A DNA stretch of 47,110 nt, from positions 88,598 to 135,707 of the forward strand of contig NZ_VOGW01000041.1 of assembly GCF_007896895.1 (NCBI RefSeq), given 5' to 3'. Origin of the DNA: Streptomyces misionensis. GTDB lineage: Bacteria > Actinomycetota > Actinomycetes > Streptomycetales > Streptomycetaceae. Under the pieces are notes generated by a model. It was given only the letters and a program-made list of their open reading frames with translations. It did not search any database and was not told the origin of the DNA. The stretch's first letter is position 1, and each line of letters opens with the position of its first letter. The translations under genes and the position numbers were made by a program. Below are positions 39,764-47,110 of this stretch, in pieces.

Positions 39764-40006
39764 TCAGTTGGCGTAGTAGGGGGTCAACTCCCACGAGTTG
39801 CCGCCTTCATCCTCCATGCAGGCGAATCCCACGATCGTTCCATGGGCCTGCAGAGCGTTACCCCAATTGGTGCAATCCTGGAGGGTGCCCTTGCCGGGGA
39901 TGTCCGCGCCTTGTCGCGGCGTCGCCTGAGCCACGCCGGCAGCGATGCCGGAGAGCGCCAGGACGCCGGCGCCGACGACCATTGCCTTCTTGAGGGTCTT
40001 GCGCAT
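39764..40006 (-). CDS. Small secreted protein with two cysteines, 80 aa
   Basis: A short exported protein of no recognised family. The start at 40006 has GGAG 6 nt upstream. Signal peptide: MRKTLKKAMVVGAGVLALSG, ending in GVAQATP with AQA cleavage. The mature part of about 53 residues has two Cys (QDCTNWG and GFACMED), which probably make a disulphide, and ends in ELTPYYAN. It is acidic. Such small secreted proteins are common in streptomycetes and sometimes act as antimicrobial or signalling peptides; no such role is shown here. It has no operon partners. Confidence 0.75.
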   Translation of the reverse strand: MRKTLKKAMVVGAGVLALSGIAAGVAQATPRQGADIPGKGTLQDCTNWGNALQAHGTIVGFACMEDEGGNSWELTPYYAN

Positions 40007-40389
40007 TCTTCGCTCCATTTCTGTCTGTGGGCACATGTGCGGCGGGCACATGAACTCTGCGACCGCACAGCACACTTGTGCGCCAGGGGAATTCCCAAGG
40101 CATCTTCAGTTGATCACGCTGAAACTCGCTACCCCAAGGGTCACGAATGCTTGTTACACACTCCTGACAAGCCCGGGAGGACATGCCCTCAGGCCCCGAG
40201 CCGTGTCGCCGAACCCGAGCCACCCGTCAGCCGGTTCGGTTCACCGCACCCCGGCACGGCCTTTCGGACTGCGGAGCCGCTTCGGCACCGCGCCCGCCGG
40301 AGCATGCGCTCTCCCGGGCTCGCAGTAATGACGCGCTGGCCTCTCGGAAAGGGCTGGCGGAATTTTCCCCAGCCGGCCTGAGCGCGAAG

Positions 40390-40612
40390 TTGTCGAGGGC
40401 GGCATGCTCCTCGGCGAAGTTCCAGGCCGACGCGGTGGCGTTGGCCCGTTCGTCGGGCCGGCCTGTCTCACGCATTGCCACCGAGCTCGGCGTGAATCAC
40501 GAGACGCCGCGGCAGTGGATCAAGACGGCGGAGAAGGCCGGGCGGCCCGAGTCGGTTGCGGCGTCGGCGAAGGACGCGGAGATCGCGGCCTTGCGCAGGC
40601 AGGCGATCGCGA
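40390..40612 (+). mobile_element. IS3-family OrfA relic
   Basis: AKFQADAVALARSSGRPVSR followed by IATELGVNHETPRQWIKTAE and ASAKDAEIAALRRQ fits an IS3 OrfA: helix-turn-helix then start of the leucine-zipper. The frame then leaves the family pattern before the 'EREILRKA' part and no OrfB is present. The helix-turn-helix has Pro where 'ETLR' is expected. Non-functional fragment. Confidence 0.7.
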
Positions 40613-41133
40613 CACCTCGCTCATCGGGGGTGACTTTGATCGATGGTTGGTGACGTCGGGGGCTCGAAGCACCAGGTGGCGAGTTTCGTGGATTTCTTGT
40701 TGGCGAGCCCGACCTGATCCAAACGAGAGGCCCTAGTTGGCGAGTTCGGCCGTGCGGCGGCGACGCTCTGTGGTGATGAAGCGGTCAGTGCCCCGAACGC
40801 TCACTACTCGACTGGTGGCTGCCCCTCCTACAACCTGCCCTTGCCACCGGGCGAAATTATGCCCGACGGCACCGGACCCGACGGTCCGGCGGTGCTGCAC
40901 CTGGCCTTCGCCCTGTCGCGCAGCGGTCAGCAGGGCTCGCAGGCTGGTGCCGACCTCCGTACCGAACGCACTTGTTCGACATGGTCCCGCTCACCCCGGA
41001 CTCCATCGACGGGCTGGTCGACCGATTGGTGTGACCTCACCGTCGACTCCCCGTGATCACCGGCACCAGGCATTCGGGCAGTTCCCGTACCCCGACGCGT
41101 CCCGGCGTGGCTCGTGGGCGCGTTCGGGTTCCG
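40613..41133. other. Gene-free stretch with a possible gene fragment
   Basis: From about 40800 to 41040 + strand frames contain protein-like pieces in two frames (YNLPLPPGEIMPDGTG, GPAVLHLAFALSR, then HLFDMVPLTPDSIDGLVDRL). They may be one decayed gene with a frame change. I do not recognise the family. No ribosome binding site is visible. Confidence 0.35.
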
Positions 41134-41421
41134 TCATCCCGCCTCGCCGTCCGCATCCGTTCCGTCCCCGGCCCCGCCGTTGCGGCCCTTCGACACCAGT
41201 GCCGTACCGGCGATCACAGCGCCGATCGCCACGGCCTTGCCCGCACCGTAGTACGCGCCCCATTCCTCGTCGGCGCTGTGTCCACCAAGGAACAGCCAGG
41301 CGAGCAGGGACAGTCCGGCCAGGACGAGAATGCCGCCGCCCAGCGGACCGAGCCCTGCCCACCAGGGAGCATGGGCGGCCGACCGAGCACTGGGGCGGCG
41401 GCCCTGCCCTGCGTCCTTCAT
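41134..41421 (-). CDS. Small membrane protein, 95 aa
   Basis: An unrecognised small protein. The ATG at 41421 is backed by AGGAGGG 8 nt upstream. Two hydrophobic segments: about 24-46 (LGPLGGGILVLAGLSLLAWLF) and about 62-78 (AVAIGAVIAGTALV). The N-terminal 20 residues are basic, and the C-terminal tail is Gly/Asp-rich. It has no catalytic motif. No operon partner is close; the downstream side is degraded sequence. Confidence 0.72.
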   Translation of the reverse strand: MKDAGQGRRPSARSAAHAPWWAGLGPLGGGILVLAGLSLLAWLFLGGHSADEEWGAYYGAGKAVAIGAVIAGTALVSKGRNGGAGDGTDADGEAG

Positions 41422-41679
41422 CGTGTGTTCCCTCCTGTCGGTGATGTCCCCGTCTCTTGTCCAGACGATCACCGACGGCTCATCGTTCCAGCGTCCGCAG
41501 CGCGGTCTGCCGCTCGCGAGGAGACGAGGGGCTGGGCTGTGACCGTGCTGCGGCGCGCGAGCGTCCCGGCCCACAGGACCAGCCCGCGGTCATGGGACAC
41601 GGGGCCACCCCAACGACGAGAGGGGGAAAGCCGCGGGCCGCACAGCCGAGTGCTCAGTCCGCCGGCACCGGCCCCCGGG

Positions 41680-41934
41680 CTACGTCTCGTCGGCGTGGTG
41701 CGGGACGACGGTGCGGCGTACGCCTGCCTCCAGCACGGCCTGGGCCAGGTGCCGGCCGTTGATGTAGCCGCCGCCGGAGGGCTGGAGCGCGTTCGCGATG
41801 CTGAACAGGATGGCCGGCGCCTCGGTCTCCCGGCGGGTGGCGCCGGCCTCGGCCGCGTGGCCGGTGGCGAACTCCTCCGTGTCGTCGGGGTCCACGGATC
41901 GCGTCCGCGCCCTCTGGAGGACCCGCAGTGCCAT
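41680..41934 (-). CDS. Possible small hypothetical protein, 84 aa
   Basis: A frame that looks protein-like from MALRVLQRARTRSVDPDDTE through APAILFSIANALQPSGGGYI to the end HHADET. The composition is not the usual shadow pattern. The start is uncertain: no good ribosome binding site is found before 41934, and the frame is open further upstream. I know no family for it. It could be a real gene, or the 3' end of a decayed one downstream of the NAD(P)H oxidoreductase. Confidence 0.35.
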   Translation of the reverse strand: MALRVLQRARTRSVDPDDTEEFATGHAAEAGATRRETEAPAILFSIANALQPSGGGYINGRHLAQAVLEAGVRRTVVPHHADET

Positions 41935-42163
41935 CGCGTTGACGGTGTGCCGGTCGCCGCCGTGGTACCGGCAGCACGAACGGGCGCCGCCGCGACGCGG
42001 CACGATCCGACGCAGCCGACGGCGCCACCACGGCACTCCGGCCGGCGTACACGCCGGCTCGCGGAACGGGCGGGGGCGGGCGGCGCGGCGGCCGCCACCG
42101 CCGCCACGGTCCTCGGTCTGCCCCTCGGGTCCGCGTCCCGGGTCGCCCTGTCCATCGCCGGCG

Positions 42164-42943
42164 TCAGCCGCGCACATGCAGCCCGAAACCGCTTCGGCCC
42201 GCGGGCTCCAGTCCCTCCTTCAGGTGCAGCGAGGGGATCTCGTAGTCGCCGAAGTTCTGCCGCCGGAACGCGATCGGCTCGGTCGACTCCAGGGTGAGCA
42301 GACGCTGCTTCCATGCCTTGGCGACGTCCGGGTAGTCCTCGCTGGTCATCCGGTCGCTGCCGTACAGCACGAACGGCGGCAGCACCTCGATGCCCGGGTA
42401 GTAGAGGATGCCGTGCTGGATCGGGAACAGCAGATCGTCGATGGGGCCGTTGATCCCGCGAGCGGCGTAGTGCGACTCCGGACCGCCGGCGGTCACCGAC
42501 AACAGCGCCCGCCTGCCCGCGAGGGTGCCTTCGCCGAAGCGCTCACCGTATGTGGTGTCGCTGTGCTCTCCGACGCCGTACGCGAAGTGGTACGTGAAGA
42601 CGCGGTCCACCCAGCCCTTGAGGATCGCGGGCATCGAGTACCACCACAACGGGAACTGGAAGATGATCGTGTCGGCCCACAGCAGCTTCTCCTGCTCGGC
42701 GAGGACGTCCCGGGTGAGCGTCCCGGCGTCGAAGGCCCGGCCCGAGTCCAGGGCGACCTTCAGCGGACGTGAGGCGTGCGGGCCGTAGTCCTCGGCGTCC
42801 ACGGCCGCCTTCCAGTTCATCGCGTACAGATCGCTCACCCGTACCTCGTGCCCGGCGCTCTCCAGCGTGGTCACCGCGAGGTCCTTCAGCGAGCCGTTGA
42901 GCGACTTCGGCTCCGGGTGGGCGTAGACGATCAGCGTCTTCAT
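42164..42943 (-). CDS. NAD(P)H oxidoreductase, flavodoxin-like fold (MdaB/NQO type)
   Basis: A 259-aa quinone-reductase-like flavoprotein. AGGAG lies 5 nt before the ATG at 42943. Features: KTLIVYAHPEPKSLNGSLKD at the N-terminus (FMN/FAD phosphate loop), ADTIIFQFPLWWYSMPAILKG (quoted in parts as FQFPLWWYSMP and KGWVDRVF) in the middle, and LLSVTAGGPESHY further on. This is the Flavodoxin_2 family, which reduces quinones and other electrophiles by two electrons with NAD(P)H. It is divergent from an XRE/MmyB-type regulator, a usual pair in actinobacteria, in which the regulator probably controls the reductase. Confidence 0.93.
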   Translation of the reverse strand: MKTLIVYAHPEPKSLNGSLKDLAVTTLESAGHEVRVSDLYAMNWKAAVDAEDYGPHASRPLKVALDSGRAFDAGTLTRDVLAEQEKLLWADTIIFQFPLWWYSMPAILKGWVDRVFTYHFAYGVGEHSDTTYGERFGEGTLAGRRALLSVTAGGPESHYAARGINGPIDDLLFPIQHGILYYPGIEVLPPFVLYGSDRMTSEDYPDVAKAWKQRLLTLESTEPIAFRRQNFGDYEIPSLHLKEGLEPAGRSGFGLHVRG

Positions 42944-43027
42944 GGGAACTCCTTCGGATCGGATGCCTTCGATCCTGGACGCCACGGCGCCCGGCGTTCA
43001 GGGGCTCATGTTCCGTCGGACGGGACT

Positions 43028-43044
43028 TCCTGGTATTGGCAGGA
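43028..43044. promoter_or_regulatory. Inverted repeat in the divergent promoter region
   Basis: TCCTG-GTATTGG-CAGGA lies between the flavodoxin-like reductase gene and the XRE/MmyB gene. It is a candidate operator for the latter. Confidence 0.5.
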
Positions 43045-43063
43045 CCACCTTCAGGACCACCTT
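43040..43063. repeat. Perfect tandem 12-bp repeat, two copies
   Basis: CAGGACCACCTT at 43040-43051 repeats exactly at 43052-43063. The first copy overlaps the right arm of the inverted repeat, and the block sits 30-54 nt before the regulator start. It may be repeated half-sites or a leader duplication. Confidence 0.7.
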
Positions 43064-43093
43064 CGCGGGCGCCGCCGAGGCCATACTGAAGGC

Positions 43094-43942
43094 ATGGACG
43101 ATCTCGCGGGCTTCCTGCGGACCCGGCGTTCCCGCGTCGACCCGGCTGCCGTCGGCATTCCCACCGACAGCCGCCGCCGGGTCGAAGGGCTGCGCCGCGA
43201 AGAGGTCGCGCACCTGTCCGGAGTCAGCGTCGACTACTACGTCCGCCTGGAGCAGGGCCGCGCGACCCAGCCCTCCGAGCAGGTCCTCGACGCCCTCGCC
43301 CGCGTCCTCGACCTCGACGAGACCGAACGCGGGCACCTCTACCGGCTCGCCCGGCAGCGCCGCCGCCGCGCGAAGGCGCCGGGCGGGCGGATCCGCCCCG
43401 AGCTGCTGCGCGTCCTCGACCTGGTCGCCGACGGACCCGCGCTGATCATGAACCACCGCCTGGACGTGCTCGCCGGCAACCGCCTCGCCGGGCTCCTCTA
43501 CGGCCGGCCGATGCCGGGCCTGAACATCGCACGGCACCTCTTCCTCGAGGAGGCCGACCGCGGGCTCTACGCGGACTGGGAGAACTGCACCCTCGACGTG
43601 GTCGGGCACCTGCGCCTGGCCGCCGGCAAATACCCCGATGATCCCCGTCTGGCCGCACTCGTCGGCGAGCTGGCGATGGGCAGCGAGCGCTTCCGCCGCC
43701 TCTGGGCCCGCGCGGACGTGCGCGCCCGCACATACGGACGCAAGGCGTATCGGCATCCACTGGTCGGGCTGCTGGAACTGCACCAGGAGAACTTCGTCCT
43801 GCCGAACGAACCGGGCATGGAGCTGGTCGTGCTGTCCGCGGCCTCCGGCAGCCCTGCCGAGGACGGACTGCGCCTGCTCGCAGACCTGGCCGCGGCCGGT
43901 GGTGACGCACATCCCGCAGTGAGCGCTCGGGTCCGCGAGTAA
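43094..43942 (+). CDS. XRE-family regulator with MmyB-like ligand-binding domain
   Basis: A 282-aa regulator. ATG at 43094. N-terminal helix-turn-helix of the Cro/C1 type: FLRTRRSRVDPAAVG, RRVEGLRREEVAHLSGVSVD, YYVRLEQGRATQPSEQVLDA (about 5-70). The C-terminal part (about 100-265) has the MmyB pattern: NHRLDVLAGNRLAGLLYG, NIARHLFLEE, WENCTLDVVGHLRLAAGKYP, and HPLVGLLELHQENFVLPNEP. MmyB-like domains are PAS-like and are thought to bind fatty-acid-type ligands. It is divergent from the flavodoxin-fold reductase, and the two share 150 nt of control region with an inverted repeat and a tandem repeat. Repression of the reductase is inferred from this arrangement. Confidence 0.93.
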   Translation: MDDLAGFLRTRRSRVDPAAVGIPTDSRRRVEGLRREEVAHLSGVSVDYYVRLEQGRATQPSEQVLDALARVLDLDETERGHLYRLARQRRRRAKAPGGRIRPELLRVLDLVADGPALIMNHRLDVLAGNRLAGLLYGRPMPGLNIARHLFLEEADRGLYADWENCTLDVVGHLRLAAGKYPDDPRLAALVGELAMGSERFRRLWARADVRARTYGRKAYRHPLVGLLELHQENFVLPNEPGMELVVLSAASGSPAEDGLRLLADLAAAGGDAHPAVSARVRE

Positions 43943-44295
43943 TGCCGGCTGCCCCGGCCCGGGTTCGAGCGCGTCGGACGGCCGGCGGCAGAGCCGGATC
44001 CCGGTGTCGCCCGCGCCGCGTCCCTTCGGCGGCCGGGGCCCGCTCCCCTGCCGCGGACCGGCCGAGGCGTGGGGTGCCGCCCCCGCTCCAAGGCGTCGGT
44101 CACGTCGGTCGGCCCGGCGGAGTTCACCGCCGGCACGGCGGACCGGGGCGTCGCGCTGTGCATGGTGCCGGCCGTCTGAGCACGCGCTCACACTCGCTGC
44201 CGGTGCGGGAGGGGCGCGGGCGACCACTGGTGCTGTGCGGCCGAATTCGCTTCGTCTTCGGGTGAGGGCGGTCTCAGAACTGCTGTAATCGCGGT
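43943..44295. other. Gene-free stretch
   Basis: Possibly the tail of a lost gene: one + frame ends with VGPAEFTAGTADRGVALCM and PAV then a stop near 44180. No start, no domain recognised. No terminator after the XRE/MmyB gene can be seen. Confidence 0.35.
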
Positions 44296-44604
44296 ATGTC
44301 CTTCCTTCTTCGCGCTCTCGGTGTCCTCTTCCTCGCTTCCGCGGTGTTCCTCGGGATCGGGATATACACGATTTCTCACACTGCCGACGGCGTCCGCTGT
44401 GGTGACCAGCTCATGCACCCGGGAGACAGTTGCACCTTTCGGGGAGACCTCCTTCCGGGGCACGGAGCCTCCTACGACGTCATGGCCAAGAAGGCCGAGG
44501 ACACACGCAGTATGCAGTCCACACTGATGGTCGTCTCCTCTGTCGTGCTTGTTCTCTCCGGCGTCGGCACGGTTCTGGTGTGGAGGCGTACGCGTGCCCT
44601 GTGA
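44296..44604 (+). CDS. Small membrane protein, 102 aa
   Basis: Unrecognised family. Hydrophobic segments at about 5-26 (LRALGVLFLASAVFLGIGIY) and about 77-96 (LMVVSSVVLVLSGVGTVLV) flank an extracytoplasmic loop of about 50 residues with two Cys in VRCGDQLMHPGDSCTFRGD, which probably form a disulphide. The start at 44296 has no good ribosome binding site, which lowers certainty, but the two-segment topology and positive C-terminal end (WRRTRAL) fit a real protein. No close partner genes. Confidence 0.68.
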   Translation: MSFLLRALGVLFLASAVFLGIGIYTISHTADGVRCGDQLMHPGDSCTFRGDLLPGHGASYDVMAKKAEDTRSMQSTLMVVSSVVLVLSGVGTVLVWRRTRAL

Positions 44605-44817
44605 CCGGGCATCAGTCGGTTCCGTCCCTCGATGGACGGGTCGATCGGATCGACGAAGCGGTGCCCTCAAACACCAGTCGGCTAGCGGATATTGACCGGT
44701 AGCCAGAAAAGGCGTTGGTATAGCGGCCGGACCCGAATGGGGGTGGGGGTAGGCCCCCCCTGCAAACGGGGTGCTGACCGGATGGGTCGGCCGGCGAAGA
44801 TCGGCGAAGCTCTGAGC

Positions 44818-46296
44818 ATGACGAAGAGTTTCCGCAACGCCTCGCTCCTCGCCGCCACCGTCGTCCTCCTCGGCCTGCTCGCTCCGGTCACGTCCTCCGC
44901 CAGTGCCGGCGGGCCACTGCACTGGGCCAGGTGCGAGGGCACCGGCCATGATCCCCGGCAGGAGTGCGCGACCCTCACCGTGCCGATGGACTACGCCGAC
45001 CCTGACGGTCCGAAGATAGATCTGGCGCTCTCCCGTATCCGCAGCGAGAAGCCGTCGGCGCGCCGGGGCGCGCTGCTGCTCGTCCCCGGCGGGCCGGGTG
45101 GCGACAGCCTCGACGACCCGTCCGGGAAGGGGCAGAAGCTGCCTCAGGCCGTGCGGGACCAGTACGACCTGATCGGGTTCGCCCCGCGTGGCAACGCGCC
45201 CTCCACAGCGGTCGATTGCGGGCTCGGCCACAGCGACCTCGCCCTGACGGCGCTGCGGCCCTGGCCCGACGCCGCCGGATCGGTCACCGGAAACATGGCC
45301 ACCGCCCGGCGCATGGCGGACGCGTGCGCACGCAACGGCGGCGCGTTGATACGGCACATCAGCACGGTCGACAACGCCCGTGACATCGACCGTGTCCGGG
45401 CCGCGCTGGGCGAGCGCCGCCTGTCGGTGTGGGGCGTGTCGTACGGGACGTACGTCGGCGCGGTCTACGCCCAGCTGTTCCCGCAGCGCACGGACCGCGT
45501 CGTCCTCGACAGCAGCGGCAACCCCGACCCGGTCAGGGCGGAGCGCGCCTGGCTCGCCGCGTTCGAGGTCGGCGTCGAGGACAACTTCCCCGTGTTCGCC
45601 AAGTGGGCGTCCGCGCCGGACAATCCGTACCAACTGGCGGGCACGGCCGCCGAGGTGCGCCCCCTCTTCCTCCGCCTCGCCGCCGACCTGGACCGCGCTC
45701 CGATCCCCTGGCCCGGCGCCAACCCTGCCGAGCTGAACGGCAACGTACTGCGCCAGACCATGCTGAACAGCTTCTACGACCCCGACGACTACGCCGGCCT
45801 GGCCCAGCTGATCCTGGCCGCACGCAAGGGCACGGTGCCGCCCGCACCGCAGTCGCCCCCGGACACCGTGCTGCAGAACCTCACCGGCGTGGCCGCCGCC
45901 ACCATCTGCAACGACGTCGCCTGGCCGCGCTCGACCACCTTCTACCAGAGGTCCGTTGACGAGAGCCGCGCCACGTACCCGCTGACGGCGGGCATGCCTC
46001 GCAACGCAATGGTCTGCGCCGCCTGGCCGTGGCGGCCGGAACAGGCGCCGGTGCGGATCACCGACCGCGGACCGGCCGGCCACATCATGCTCGTCCAGAA
46101 CGAGCGCGACGTGGCGACCCCGCTGAGCGGCGCCCTCAAACTCCGTACCGCCCTGGGCCGCCGCGCCGTCATGGTCACCGTCGACTCCACCGGTCACGAG
46201 GCCTATCTGGCCAACGGCAACGCCTGCGGAGACGAGACCGTCTCGCGGTTCCTGGCCACCGGCCGACGGCCCGAGGCGGACGTCTACTGCGAGTGA
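44818..46296 (+). CDS. Secreted alpha/beta hydrolase, tripeptidyl-aminopeptidase-like (S33)
   Basis: A 492-aa exported peptidase. Signal peptide at 1-30 (RNASLLAATVVLLGLLAPVT, SSASA cleavage). The mature protein has the Streptomyces TAP/SlpD-E pattern: HWARCEGTG, CATLTVPMDYADPDG, LLLVPGGPGG (oxyanion loop), and ISTVDNARDIDRVRAALG preceding the nucleophile GVSYGTYVG with Ser208. The acid is in VQNERDVATP and the His in DSTGHEAY, both in the C-terminal TAP-like domain. All catalytic residues are present. Such enzymes cleave N-terminal tripeptides or short peptides outside the cell. The frame is open further upstream; the ATG at 44818 is chosen for the signal peptide. Confidence 0.92.
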   Translation: MTKSFRNASLLAATVVLLGLLAPVTSSASAGGPLHWARCEGTGHDPRQECATLTVPMDYADPDGPKIDLALSRIRSEKPSARRGALLLVPGGPGGDSLDDPSGKGQKLPQAVRDQYDLIGFAPRGNAPSTAVDCGLGHSDLALTALRPWPDAAGSVTGNMATARRMADACARNGGALIRHISTVDNARDIDRVRAALGERRLSVWGVSYGTYVGAVYAQLFPQRTDRVVLDSSGNPDPVRAERAWLAAFEVGVEDNFPVFAKWASAPDNPYQLAGTAAEVRPLFLRLAADLDRAPIPWPGANPAELNGNVLRQTMLNSFYDPDDYAGLAQLILAARKGTVPPAPQSPPDTVLQNLTGVAAATICNDVAWPRSTTFYQRSVDESRATYPLTAGMPRNAMVCAAWPWRPEQAPVRITDRGPAGHIMLVQNERDVATPLSGALKLRTALGRRAVMVTVDSTGHEAYLANGNACGDETVSRFLATGRRPEADVYCE

Positions 46297-46418
46297 GCAC
46301 ACCCTGCCGCGGCACCGAGCCAGTCCGGTTCACGGGAAGCGCACGGCGGCGTCGGGGGCCGGATCTTCGGTGGAGTCGGCCCAGGGTGGTTGGGGTCCTG
46401 GTCAACAGCCCCGGACGG

Positions 46419-46922
46419 TCAGGTCAGGTCGAGGAAGCTCCATCGGGCGTCCGGCCGGGCACCGCTCAGCCACTTGCCGCAGTTCTGGAGCACGACCGGG
46501 CTCGACGTCATGTGCTGCGCGCCCGTCCCGAGGTCGCGCAGGAAGCGGTCGACCGGGCCGCGGCGGATCGCCGCCGAGCCGGCCCAGCGGTGTACGGTGC
46601 GGCCCACCTCGTACACGGTCGAGGTGGTGTGGTCGAGGACGAGGCGGATCAGAGTGTCCTGCTCCGTGCTCGGCGACCGGCCCTGGTCCAAGGACTGTTC
46701 GACGTCCTGCCAGACGTCGTTCGCCCAGGCCCGGGCTGCCCGAAGTCCGGCCTCCGCCGTCGCGTACGCGGCGTGGAACCGGGAAGTGTCGACCGCGGCG
46801 CCCCACGAACCGGACCGCGCCGCGGCAACCCGCTTCAGCTCGGCCAGGAGGCGCCGGCCGACGCCGAGGGCCCAGCCCATGTGCCCGATCGCTGACAGGT
46901 TCACCAGGGCGAGGCGGTAGAC
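46419..46922 (-). pseudogene. Acyl-CoA dehydrogenase, C-terminal fragment
   Basis: The frame gives YRLALVNLSAIGHMGWALGV, then VGRRLLAELKRVAAAR, SRFHAAYATAEAGLRAARAW and HRWAGSAAIRRGPVDRFLRD, ending in WSFLDLT. This is the C-terminal helical domain (type 2, hydroxylase-like) of acyl-CoA dehydrogenase-fold flavoenzymes. A stop codon precedes it in frame (about 46938) and the N-terminal and middle domains are missing from the 190 nt that remain upstream in the window. A GTG at 46904 could start a 161-aa product, but without the FAD site it should be inactive. Confidence 0.7.
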
Positions 46923-47110
46923 GGCGCGTCGTCGATTCGGTCAACCACGGAGGGAGTGACGGAGCGAGGCATCGGCCTGCATGACGCTCACCGTTCCGGC
47001 GTCGGCCGGTGTGGCCCGGGTGGCCCTGGGTGGCGCGCGCGGGGGCACCGGCGTGTGGGGCGCGAGGAGTTGCGCGCGAGGCGCCGCGCTCCCCCGGGCG
47101 AGTACCGGGT
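46923..47110. other. End of window, no gene recognised
   Basis: No frame with a recognisable domain. It replaces the expected upstream part of the acyl-CoA dehydrogenase gene, so a deletion or insertion boundary is near 46920-46940. Confidence 0.4.

Noticed and set aside
44188..46302. 704-codon minus-strand frame opposite the secreted peptidase
   Set aside because: Shadow frame; the + strand has a signal peptide and a full Ser-Asp-His triad.

Overview
The window looks like chromosomal DNA of a Streptomyces or close relative. It has very high G+C with strong third-position G/C bias, GTG starts, 4-nt ATGA/GTGA gene overlaps, and many secreted and lipoprotein genes. There is no rRNA and no CRISPR array. 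It looks like an accessory (arm-like) region: intact operons alternate with gap stretches full of decayed transposases and gene fragments.

Layout. 0.2-2.9 kb: a secreted multidomain hydrolase (PI-PLC X + SGNH/GDSL + fibronectin III). 2.9-4.1 kb: relic ground (LuxR-type HTH tail, amidase fragment). 4.1-6.1 kb: an Old Yellow Enzyme flavoprotein divergent from a TetR regulator, with a palindrome between them. 6.1-6.9 kb: Tn3 transposase relic and a small hypothetical gene. 7.1-12.5 kb: a predicted conflict system (trypsin-nSTAND-WD40 giant preceded by a trypsin-co-occurring CU044_2847-type protein), divergent from a His-rich membrane protein. 12.6-18.5 kb: an NRPS-independent siderophore operon, transcribed as synthetase, synthetase, PLP decarboxylase, MFS exporter. 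18.9-21.1 kb: an OmpR-type two-component system. 21.3-24.8 kb: a substrate-binding protein/permease/ATPase/[2Fe-2S] operon whose leader is a cobalamin riboswitch, so cobamide or corrinoid uptake is likelier than siderophore uptake despite the neighbours.

25.0-36.0 kb is a polyketide island bracketed by an IS110 relic and an IS3 relic. It holds a methyltransferase, a single 2560-residue type I PKS with the order KS-AT-DH-cMT-ER-KR-ACP (the order of fungal highly reducing iterative PKSs), and a type II thioesterase that overlaps the PKS by 4 nt. I regard this as the most interesting system here, followed by the conflict system and the riboswitch-controlled transporter.

36.5-47.1 kb: a DUF4232 lipoprotein, a damaged class II tRNA-like sequence, a CsbD-like stress protein with a perfect palindrome upstream, a YihY/BrkB membrane protein, a small secreted two-cysteine protein, a second IS3 relic, small membrane proteins, a flavodoxin-fold NAD(P)H oxidoreductase divergent from an XRE/MmyB regulator, a secreted S33-type peptidase, and a truncated acyl-CoA dehydrogenase. 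All functional statements come from motif reading; no database search was possible.
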